Below are positions 16,154 to 22,145 of a stretch of DNA of 22,747 nucleotides, one piece after another. A program made the translations under genes and the position numbers. Origin of the DNA: Clostridia bacterium (GTDB lineage: Bacteria; Bacillota_A; Clostridia; Oscillospirales; CAG-272); contig JAFUQY010000412.1 in assembly GCA_017472105.1 (NCBI GenBank), positions 1-22,747 on the forward strand, given 5' to 3'. The notes under the pieces are model-generated. The model was given only the letters and a program-made list of their open reading frames with translations. It ran no database searches and was not told the origin of the DNA. How positions within the stretch are numbered: the stretch's first letter is position 1; the number at the start of each line of letters is the position of its first letter.

Positions 16154-16864
16154 ATGACACAGCGTCAGAACGAGCTGCGGGACAATTATCTCCGTGTGCT
16201 CGAAAAGATAGAAGCGGCACGGCTCAGACGGGGAACGGGAGAACCGGTCATCCTGCTTGCCGCATCGAAAACCATGCCGGCTGAGGACGTCGCGTTTCTC
16301 GCTGAGGAATGCGGTCTGAAAGTCTGCGGCGAGAACTTCGCTCAGGAATTCCGGGACAAGTTCGAAACCGTGAACGCATCCGGATGCCGCATGGATTTCA
16401 TCGGACATCTTCAGTCCAACAAAATCAAGTACGTTGCCGGGAAGGCGGGTCTGATCCATTCGCTCGACTCCGTCCGTCTGGCTTCGGAAATCAGCGAAAA
16501 ATGCGTGAAGCTCGGCGTCGTGCAGGATGTGCTCGTCGAAGTGAACATCGGTGAGGAAGAATCCAAAACGGGAATTGCCGCAGATGACATGGCGCGTTTT
16601 CTGGAAGAGATTTCCGGTTTTTCCGGTATCAATGTGCGCGGAATGATGACGATGGCACCGAAATGCACCGAAATCGACGATTTCCGCAAATATTTTCGCA
16701 AATCTTACGCAATATTCCTTGACTTTTTCGAAAAAAACACGCATAATATAGGAGGGGCAGTTTTGTCAATGGGCATGAGCGACAGCTACGAGTGTGCCAT
16801 TGAGGAAGGCGCGACCCTTGTGCGTGTGGGAAGCTCGATTTTCGGATCGAGAATTTACACCTGA
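16154..16864 (+). CDS. YggS/YlmE family PLP-binding protein
   Basis: This 236-residue protein of the PLPBP family has an alanine-racemase-like barrel that binds pyridoxal phosphate and influences vitamin B6 and amino acid homeostasis; no enzyme activity is firmly known. The PLP lysine is in LLAASKTMPAEDV (about Lys36). The motifs GENFAQEF, DFIGHLQSNKIKYV, HSLDSV, VEVNIGEEESKTGI, GMMTMAP and LSMGMSDSYECAIEEGATLVRVGSSIFG follow in family order. GAAGGA precedes the ATG. It corresponds to B. subtilis ylmE, upstream of sepF. Its last 150 bases contain an unusually AT-rich stretch with a promoter-like pair, although the protein remains intact there. Confidence 0.93.
   Translation: MTQRQNELRDNYLRVLEKIEAARLRRGTGEPVILLAASKTMPAEDVAFLAEECGLKVCGENFAQEFRDKFETVNASGCRMDFIGHLQSNKIKYVAGKAGLIHSLDSVRLASEISEKCVKLGVVQDVLVEVNIGEEESKTGIAADDMARFLEEISGFSGINVRGMMTMAPKCTEIDDFRKYFRKSYAIFLDFFEKNTHNIGGAVLSMGMSDSYECAIEEGATLVRVGSSIFGSRIYT
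16719..16747 (+). promoter_or_regulatory. candidate promoter inside the yggS-like gene, directed at sepF
   Basis: TTGACT (16719-16724), a 17-nt spacer and CATAAT (16742-16747) are each one mismatch from consensus and lie in a local AT-rich island of a GC-rich gene. A transcript from here would have a leader of about 190 nt before sepF. GGAGGGG follows at 16751-16757 but has no separate gene after it. Confidence 0.4.
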
Positions 16865-16913
16865 ACCCCCTGCCGGATACGCAGCCGGCGATTATTAATA
16901 TAAGTAAATTAAC

Positions 16914-16929
16914 CTGCTTCACAAAGCAG
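16914..16929 (+). promoter_or_regulatory. hairpin just before the sepF ribosome binding site
   Basis: CTGCTT (16914-16919) and AAGCAG (16924-16929) form a perfect 6-bp stem with a CACA loop, ending 2 nt before the GGAGG of sepF. It could stabilise the mRNA or influence initiation. A second stem (GCCGG at 16872-16876 with CCGGC at 16885-16889) lies after the preceding stop codon, without a T run. Confidence 0.35.
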
Positions 16930-16943
16930 AACGGAGGATTTAT

Positions 16944-17483
16944 ATGGGACTCATGGATAGAATCAAGAAGGTAACCGGCACCAACGACAGCTACGACGAC
17001 AGCTCCGATGACGATTACTATGATGGCTTCGACGGCTACGAAGAAGAAGTCGACGACGGCGATATCCAGATGGCACAGCCGAACGGCATGAACAATGCTC
17101 CTATGGGCGGCATGGGTGCGCAGATGGGCGGCATCAGCCTCAACGCAACCGGCTCCAGCATCCAGATGAAGGTTGTTCGTCCCCGTGCATATGACAGCGA
17201 AACCGCTACTCAGATCGCTGACCACCTTCTCAACAAGTGCACCGTTGTGCTCAACCTCGAAAACACCAACAAGGAAGCATCCCGCAGACTCATCGACTTC
17301 CTGACCGGCGTTGCATACTCCATCGGCGGTTCCATCAAACAGGTTTCCACCAACACCTACCTGGTAGCTCCTTCCAGCGTTGACGTTGCTGACTCCAAGA
17401 TCAAGCAGGCAGCAGCACGCCGTCAGGAACCCCAGCCCGAAGCAAAGGAAATCAACACCGACGATTTCGGCGATTTCAACTGA
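16944..17483 (+). CDS. sepF: cell division protein SepF
   Basis: SepF tethers FtsZ filaments to the membrane and helps septum assembly. The 179-residue protein starts with a short amphipathic helix for membrane binding (MGLMDRIKKV). An acidic Asp/Tyr linker and a Met/Gly-rich stretch (residues 12-70) follow. The SepF core is at about 75-150 (VVRPRAYDSE, ADHLLNKCTVVLNLENTN, RLIDFLTGVAYSIGGSI). The tail after 150 is charged and ends DDFGDFN. GGAGG lies 7 nt before the ATG. Codon choice (frequent GCA, GTT, AAG, AAC) looks more biased than in neighbouring genes, which fits high expression. It may be transcribed separately from the promoter inside the preceding gene. Confidence 0.94.
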   Translation: MGLMDRIKKVTGTNDSYDDSSDDDYYDGFDGYEEEVDDGDIQMAQPNGMNNAPMGGMGAQMGGISLNATGSSIQMKVVRPRAYDSETATQIADHLLNKCTVVLNLENTNKEASRRLIDFLTGVAYSIGGSIKQVSTNTYLVAPSSVDVADSKIKQAAARRQEPQPEAKEINTDDFGDFN

Positions 17484-17587
17484 GGAAACTCTGATTGATA
17501 CATAAACAATGCTTGAAAAGTGTAAACCTTTCAGGTCTTGTTTTTGTACCCAAATTTAAATTTTACCGTGTATCGTGCGGCTGAACG

Positions 17588-17644
17588 AAACCCGAAAACC
17601 ATAATCCGTCAGAGCTATGCCGATTGGTGTAGCTCGGGTTTTTT
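17588..17644 (+). terminator. two-part terminator or attenuator before ylmG
   Basis: Two stems share a continuous 3' side: GAGCTA (17612-17617) with TAGCTC (17630-17635), and AAACCC (17588-17593) with GGGTTT (17636-17641), followed by TTT. The 3' halves touch, so the stems could stack coaxially around an 18-nt bulge. It lies between sepF and ylmG, 32 nt before the ylmG start. It can act as a terminator after sepF or as a read-through control. No known riboswitch class is evident. Confidence 0.5.
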
Positions 17645-17676
17645 CTGCGGATTCCGTCAGCCATGGAGGCGCACAA

Positions 17677-17943
17677 TTGTACCAGTTTCTCTACGTGATT
17701 TCCACAACGGTGCGGGTGCTCATCGGGGTGCTGCAATTTCTGATGCTCGGAAGGGCAATCATCAGCTGGCTTCCCGTGGATGACGACAACCCCATCGTCA
17801 CGTTTCTGTACGCGGCAACGGAACCTGTGATTATGCCCGTCCGGTCCGTTCTCGAGCGGTTCGGATGGTTCGAAGGCATGCCGATTGACATGTCGTTCTT
17901 CATCACGTTCATCCTGCTGTCCGTACTGGAGATGTTTTTATAA
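17677..17943 (+). CDS. ylmG: YggT/YlmG family membrane protein
   Basis: The 88-residue protein has two membrane helices joined by the family's conserved loop (LGRAIISWLPVDDDNPIV, then TEPVIMPVRSVLERFG). YlmG relatives are small membrane proteins of the division cluster; in plastids they affect thylakoid and nucleoid distribution, and their bacterial role is unsettled. I take the TTG at 17677 as start because GGAGG stands 7 nt before it and the frame then begins exactly with the first helix. The ATG at 17617 would add 20 residues translated from the terminator region and is unlikely. Its stop shares a base with the ylmH start (TAATG), so the two are coupled. Confidence 0.85.
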   Translation: MYQFLYVISTTVRVLIGVLQFLMLGRAIISWLPVDDDNPIVTFLYAATEPVIMPVRSVLERFGWFEGMPIDMSFFITFILLSVLEMFL

Positions 17944-18785
17944 TGAAAAATACAGATATGAGCGTCGCCGCGTCCCGTGCGCTGGAGCTGTACCGTGAGT
18001 CGGAATATGCCGTCGCGGTTACGGATTTCCTGTCGCCGGGGGAAAAGGCGGACGTTTACAAAGAATTGGTCGCCCGGATCGGAAACGGAATTTCCAGATG
18101 CTTTTTCTGGGGCGGATGCCGTGGTGCTGAACGATGTGCCGCGGTTTTTTTGCCTGAATGGTATCTTCCCGAGTCCGCGCCGGTGCATAAAATGGTCGCG
18201 GATACCGAGAGAACGGACGCTTTTGCCGCGCATCTCGAATCCAGCACCGATCTGTTCGAACAGATTCCCATTCAGGCTCTCAGAATCCGTGGAAGCGGCT
18301 TCAAAAATCTGACCCACCGCGATTTCATGGGCGGCATTCTCTCGCTCGGAATCGACAGAAGCGTGGTCGGGGATATCGCCGTCACCTCCGAGTCCGAAGC
18401 ACTGGTGATGGTGCAGGACAGAATTGCGCCGTTTCTCATGACCGAGCTGAAAAAGATCGGCCGCGACGCCGTGAAGGTCGAAAAATGGGATATCGTGCCA
18501 ACGTTTGAAGTGCCCCGGCAGTACGCGGAAGAGGCAATCGTCGTTTCGTCCGCACGTCTGGACGGCGTCGTGAAAGCGCTGACCGGAAAATCCCGTGAGA
18601 GTGCGGCGGAAATGGTTCGTTCCGGTCTTGTCGAGCTGGAATACAGGCAGACCGACAACGTATCCGCGGAAGTGAAGGAAGGCATGATCCTGTCCGTCCG
18701 AGGCTTCGGCAAGTACGTCATCGGTCACACAAGCGGCACCACAAAAAGCGGCAGAATCAGGATTTCCTGCAAAAAATACATTTGA
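17943..18785 (+). CDS. ylmH: YlmH family S4-domain RNA-binding protein
   Basis: This 280-residue protein has an N-terminal region typical of YlmH (DFLSPGEKADVYKELV, then RHRDFMGGILSLGIDRSVVGDI-like segments) and a C-terminal S4 RNA-binding domain from about residue 200 (SARLDGVVKALTGKSRESAAEMVRSGLVEL). YlmH binds the 50S subunit and has been linked to rescue of stalled nascent chains in Bacillus; the gene is consistently placed in the division cluster. The ATG overlaps the ylmG stop by 1 nt. The stop at 18785 precedes the divIVA start by 14 nt. Confidence 0.92.
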   Translation: MKNTDMSVAASRALELYRESEYAVAVTDFLSPGEKADVYKELVARIGNGISRCFFWGGCRGAERCAAVFLPEWYLPESAPVHKMVADTERTDAFAAHLESSTDLFEQIPIQALRIRGSGFKNLTHRDFMGGILSLGIDRSVVGDIAVTSESEALVMVQDRIAPFLMTELKKIGRDAVKVEKWDIVPTFEVPRQYAEEAIVVSSARLDGVVKALTGKSRESAAEMVRSGLVELEYRQTDNVSAEVKEGMILSVRGFGKYVIGHTSGTTKSGRIRISCKKYI

Positions 18786-18799
18786 GTGAGGTACCAGTC

Positions 18800-20107
18800 A
18801 TGGCAAAGGATTTCAGAAACAAAACCTTCGGACGCATTCTCAGAGGCTACAATCCCGAGGAAGTGGACGAGTATATCGCCTATATCAGTGATGAGTACCG
18901 GAAGCTGGAACGTCGGTGTGCGGACAGTGATCGGAAACTGGCGCTTGCCCTGAAGAAGCTCGATGAGCTGAACCGGAAGTTCATGGGTGCGGACAATGCC
19001 GAAAACGAGCTCGCCGCCGCTGCCATCAGCGAAGCAAGGGACGAAGCCGACCGCATCATCTCCGACGCAAACGCGCAGGCAGCGGAAATCGCGGAACATG
19101 CCGAAGAAGAGGCTGCCGCAAAAGCCCGCCTGATTCTCGAAGAAGCGGCAAAAGGTGCGGAAGAAATCCTCGCCGGAGCCGAAAATGACGCCGCGGAAAG
19201 CAAAAAGACCGCCGCATCCCTGTTCGAAACCGCAGGGAAGATGTACGGCGAAGTATGCGCGTTCCGTGACTCCCTGTTTGAGATTTACAATTCCCACATC
19301 GAATCCATCGAGCGCATGACGGAAGCGGCTGAGCACGCCATGGGTACGATCGAGGATACATACGGCCCTGCGGATGACGCGGAGGAACCCGAACTTCCCG
19401 CAGACGAGCCCGATGAAATTCCCGAAGAGCCCGAGATTGAAGTCGAGTTTTTCGAGGAAGAAGAACCCGCGCCGGAAGAAGAGCTTCTCTCAGATGACGC
19501 GTTGCCGGTCGTTGATCTGGTGATCGATCCCGCGGATGAATTTGACGAACCCGATCCCGGACTGCTCGAAGACGGCACCGGAGAACCTGAGGAACCCGTG
19601 TTTGATCCCGACGAAGCGGATGCGCTCCCGGACGGCATGATCGACGCGTACGACGAGGACGAATACGACGAGATTCCCTTCGAAACGGAAGAATCCGACG
19701 ACTTTGCCGATGCTGACTACGCTGACGGCGATCCCGCTGACTTCGGGGAAGACGATTCCGCAGTCTTTGACGCGATCGACAGTGTTGCCGACGACGATGA
19801 CGGATTCCGCATTGACTGGAGCCGCCGTGCCGTGGAAGAAGACGATGACGGATACGACGAATTCGAGGACGAAATGCCCGCGGAAGAAGATGCGGCAGAG
19901 CAGACAGAACCCGCCGAGAAGTCCGCATTCGCCAACATCGACGAGCTGTTCACCGCGGCCGGAGAAGCTGACGAGCTGTCCCTGACGGATGAGTTCAACC
20001 TCGTTTTCAACTCCTCCAACGCGAAGAAAAACGTGGATCAGATCCGCCGTCAGCCCACCGTTGCTCCCGAAAAACCGAAAAATCCCAAAAAGCATCAGAA
20101 ATTCTGA
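18800..20107 (+). CDS. divIVA: DivIVA-family protein with a long acidic C-terminal region
   Basis: DivIVA marks curved membrane at septa and poles and recruits division and growth factors. The N-terminal domain is clear (residues 4-40: DFRNKTFGRILRGYNPEEVDEYIAYI). A helical coiled-coil region runs to about 185 with many Ala and Glu. The last 250 residues are extremely rich in Asp, Glu and Pro and probably disordered, ending in a basic tail (KPKNPKKHQKF). At 435 residues it is more than twice the length of B. subtilis DivIVA (164). I take the ATG at 18800 because GAGG lies 8 nt before it; a TTG at 18782 overlaps ylmH and lacks a site. Confidence 0.88.
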   Translation: MAKDFRNKTFGRILRGYNPEEVDEYIAYISDEYRKLERRCADSDRKLALALKKLDELNRKFMGADNAENELAAAAISEARDEADRIISDANAQAAEIAEHAEEEAAAKARLILEEAAKGAEEILAGAENDAAESKKTAASLFETAGKMYGEVCAFRDSLFEIYNSHIESIERMTEAAEHAMGTIEDTYGPADDAEEPELPADEPDEIPEEPEIEVEFFEEEEPAPEEELLSDDALPVVDLVIDPADEFDEPDPGLLEDGTGEPEEPVFDPDEADALPDGMIDAYDEDEYDEIPFETEESDDFADADYADGDPADFGEDDSAVFDAIDSVADDDDGFRIDWSRRAVEEDDDGYDEFEDEMPAEEDAAEQTEPAEKSAFANIDELFTAAGEADELSLTDEFNLVFNSSNAKKNVDQIRRQPTVAPEKPKNPKKHQKF

Positions 20108-20127
20108 GTTCTGGTGAAAGGTAAAAC

Positions 20128-20622
20128 ATGATACTGAATATTCTCATCATACTCTTTGTGATTGCCGCCGATCAGCTCACCAAAGCATGGGCGTCGTCCG
20201 CACTCAAGGAGATTGCAACCATGCCGGTCATCGAGGACGTGATCCACTTCACCTACGTTGAAAACCGCGGAGCCGCCTTCGGAATGCTCGCCGATCACCG
20301 GTGGATTTTCATGGCGCTCTCCATCGTCGGCATTGCGGCACTGTTCGTCTGGATGACGGTTGACAAAACAATCAGCCGTCCCATGAAGGCGATTCTTGCC
20401 ATGATTATCGGCGGCGGCATCGGCAACATGATCGACCGCGTCATGCTCGGCTACGTCGTGGACTTCATCGACTGCCGCTTCATTGACTTCTACGTATTCA
20501 ACGTGGCGGATTCGTTCGTCACCGTCGGATGCGCCCTGTTCGTGGTGCTTCTGGCGATTGCGGAATACAAAACGGCAAAGGCGAAGAAAGCTGCCGCGGA
20601 GGATGGTGGAGATCATGAATGA
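20128..20622 (+). CDS. lspA: lipoprotein signal peptidase (signal peptidase II)
   Basis: LspA cleaves the signal peptide of diacylglyceryl-modified prolipoproteins at the membrane. The 164-residue protein has four hydrophobic segments. Family motifs are ADQLTKAWA near the N-terminus, ENRGAAFGML, GGGIGNMIDRV with a catalytic aspartate, and DFYVFNVADSF with the second. AAAGG precedes the ATG. The stop overlaps the start of the pseudouridine synthase gene by 8 nt. In Bacillus ileS stands between divIVA and lspA; here the two genes are only 20 nt apart. The CapA-like lipoprotein in this window is a likely substrate. Confidence 0.96.
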   Translation: MILNILIILFVIAADQLTKAWASSALKEIATMPVIEDVIHFTYVENRGAAFGMLADHRWIFMALSIVGIAALFVWMTVDKTISRPMKAILAMIIGGGIGNMIDRVMLGYVVDFIDCRFIDFYVFNVADSFVTVGCALFVVLLAIAEYKTAKAKKAAAEDGGDHE

Positions 20623-21583
20623 TGCAGGCTGGCTGAACGACGAAGCTGCCGAAACCCTGATCTACACCGCAGAAGAGAACGGTGAACGGCTGGATTCCTT
20701 CATCGCGCGCATGTCCGGTATGAGCCGTTCCGCTGCACAGCGTCTCATGGACGGCGTCACGGTCAACGGCAATCCTGCGGCGAAAAACTGCAAGCTGAAA
20801 GCCGGCGATACCGTGGAAGTCATCCTGCCCGAGAATGAGGACTGCGACGCTCAGCCGGAGGACATCCCGCTCGACATCCGCTACGAGGACGACGATATCA
20901 TCATTGTCAACAAGCCCTGCGGCATGGTGGTGCATCCGGCTCCGGGACATTCCTCGGGGACTCTGGTCAACGCACTGCTGTACCACTGCGGCGAATCCCT
21001 GTCCGGCATCGGCGGCGTCAACCGTCCCGGCATCGTTCACCGCATTGACCGCGATACCTCCGGACTCATCTGCGCGGCGAAGAACGACAATGCGCATCTC
21101 TCCCTTGCCGCACAGCTCGCGGATCACTCCATGCACCGCGAATACCGCATGATTACGGTCGGCGGACTCAAGGAAGACAGCGGAACCGTCGACGCACCCA
21201 TCGGCAGACACCCGACTGACCGGAAGAAAATGGCGGTCATCCGGGGCACGGACAAAAAATCCCGCCATGCCGTCACGCACTGGACGGTTCTCGAGCGGTT
21301 CCCGGGCTACACCTACGCGCAGGCAGTGCTCGAAACGGGACGTACCCACCAGATCCGCGTACACATGTCGTATATCGGACACCCGCTCATGGGCGATACC
21401 GTCTACGGCGGCGGACATACAGCATTTGAAAAGCACAACGCACCATCCATTGACGGACAGATGCTTCACGCGACCGCGCTGATTCTGCGGCATCCCGTCA
21501 CCGGTGAGAGCATGCGGTTTGAGTCGCCTCTGCCCGACGGATTTGAGACGGTACTCGCAAAACTCCGCAAACTGAACACCTGA
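20615..21583 (+). CDS. rluD: RluD-type rRNA pseudouridine synthase
   Basis: This 322-residue enzyme should make pseudouridines in 23S rRNA. It has an S4 domain (about 22-75, with RLDSFIARMSGMSRSAAQRLMDG) and the RluA-family catalytic domain with the motif GIVHRIDRDTSGL, where Asp145 is the catalytic residue. VNKPCGMVVHP (about 98-108) and GRTHQIRVHMSYIGHPLMGD follow. The start is uncertain: ATG 20615 has GGAGG 12 nt and GGAG 3 nt upstream, while ATG 20603 directly abuts GGAGG, which is too close. I prefer 20615. The gene overlaps the lspA stop, is the last of the cluster and is followed by a strong terminator. Confidence 0.92.
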   Translation: MNDAGWLNDEAAETLIYTAEENGERLDSFIARMSGMSRSAAQRLMDGVTVNGNPAAKNCKLKAGDTVEVILPENEDCDAQPEDIPLDIRYEDDDIIIVNKPCGMVVHPAPGHSSGTLVNALLYHCGESLSGIGGVNRPGIVHRIDRDTSGLICAAKNDNAHLSLAAQLADHSMHREYRMITVGGLKEDSGTVDAPIGRHPTDRKKMAVIRGTDKKSRHAVTHWTVLERFPGYTYAQAVLETGRTHQIRVHMSYIGHPLMGDTVYGGGHTAFEKHNAPSIDGQMLHATALILRHPVTGESMRFESPLPDGFETVLAKLRKLNT

Positions 21584-21609
21584 AGGATGTGCTCCGGCAT
21601 GTCCTTTTT
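21583..21609 (+). terminator. terminator of the division cluster
   Basis: AAGGATGTGC (21583-21592) and GCATGTCCTT (21597-21606) form a 10-bp stem with two G-U pairs, a TCCG loop and a tail of T at 21605-21609. It starts on the last base of the rluD stop codon. It separates the division cluster from the metal locus. Confidence 0.85.
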
Positions 21610-21654
21610 GCTATCAATTTTAAGAAAATTTGAAAATAATCCGCGCACACCGCT

Positions 21655-21682
21655 TGACAAATCCATGCGGAGCGTGTATAAT
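21655..21682 (+). promoter_or_regulatory. promoter of the metal-sensor gene
   Basis: Perfect TTGACA (21655-21660) and perfect TATAAT (21677-21682) separated by 16 nt, the strongest sigma-A promoter in the window. Transcription would start around 21689, inside the operator that follows. Confidence 0.8.
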
Positions 21683-21688
21683 GATAAC

Positions 21689-21708
21689 AGTTGAGCATAT
21701 ATTCAACT
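21689..21708. promoter_or_regulatory. ArsR/SmtB-type operator 1
   Basis: An inverted repeat with arms AGTTGA (21689-21694) and TCAACT (21703-21708), spacer GCATATAT. The core TTGAGCATATATTCAA fits the TTGAxCA-nn-TGxTCAA pattern of SmtB/CadC operators. It covers the expected transcription start of the sensor gene, so binding would block transcription. Confidence 0.75.
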
Positions 21709-21721
21709 ATCGGAGGAAGTT

Positions 21722-22081
21722 ATGGAATTTGAGAAAAACGGCGAATGCGCCTGCGATGTGATTCACGACGACGTGGTGCGGGAAGTGAAGGCGTCACTCT
21801 CGGACAGGGAAGAGTACATCCGGCTGGCGTCGCTCTACAAGCTGTTCGGTGACGGCACGAGAATCACGATTCTGCACGCCCTGGAACTGCACGAAATGTG
21901 CGTCTGCGATCTTGCGGCTCTGCTCGGCGTGACGAAATCCGCGGTGTCGCATCAGCTCAAGGCGCTCAGACTGGCGAATCTCGTCAAATTCCGCCGCGAC
22001 GGTCAGGTGGTGTACTACTCCCTCGCCGACGATCACGTGAAGGAGATCATCGACATGGGTCTGGAGCACCTCAGGGAGTGA
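21722..22081 (+). CDS. CadC/SmtB-type ArsR-family metal-responsive repressor
   Basis: This 119-residue winged-helix repressor should leave its operators when it binds metal such as Cd, Pb, Zn or Co. The DNA-recognition helix is in VTKSAVSHQLKALRLANLV. It keeps two possible metal sites. The alpha3N site is formed by the N-terminal Cys9 and Cys11 together with Cys60 and Cys62 (MCVCDLA). The alpha5 site is complete, Asp103-x-His105-x10-His116-x2-Glu119, the spacing of SmtB and CadC. CGGAGG lies 6 nt before the ATG. Operator 1 overlaps its promoter, so it represses itself. The following P-type ATPase is its obvious target. Metal preference cannot be told from sequence alone. Confidence 0.92.
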   Translation: MEFEKNGECACDVIHDDVVREVKASLSDREEYIRLASLYKLFGDGTRITILHALELHEMCVCDLAALLGVTKSAVSHQLKALRLANLVKFRRDGQVVYYSLADDHVKEIIDMGLEHLRE

Positions 22082-22095
22082 CATCCCTCTTTTTT
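22073..22095 (+). terminator. weak terminator or attenuator after the sensor gene
   Basis: AGGGA (22073-22077) and TCCCT (22084-22088) form a 5-bp stem with the stop codon in the loop, followed by CTTTTTT (22089-22095). It could partly end the sensor transcript before the pump gene. Confidence 0.45.
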
Positions 22096-22103
22096 ACTCC
22101 GAA

Positions 22104-22123
22104 AGTTGAATGTTTGCTCAACC
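22104..22123. promoter_or_regulatory. ArsR/SmtB-type operator 2
   Basis: AGTTGAATGTTTGCTCAACC has arms AGTTGA and TCAACC and matches the reverse complement of operator 1 at 17 of 20 positions. It lies 22 nt before the pump gene. The same repressor should bind both sites, giving the pump its own control point. A promoter here is not clear. Confidence 0.65.
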
Positions 22124-22145
22124 AATCAATTAACGAGGTGGCTTT

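Noticed and set aside
16751..16790. Separate small gene started by the GGAGGGG inside the yggS homologue
   Set aside because: The following ATG codons (16770 onward) are in the frame of the YggS-like protein itself and encode its conserved C-terminal motif. A shortened product would be only about 30 residues.
17484..17676. Known riboswitch or T-box in the sepF-ylmG gap
   Set aside because: No conserved T-box sequence or riboswitch core is visible; only the two stacked stems and a T run can be supported.
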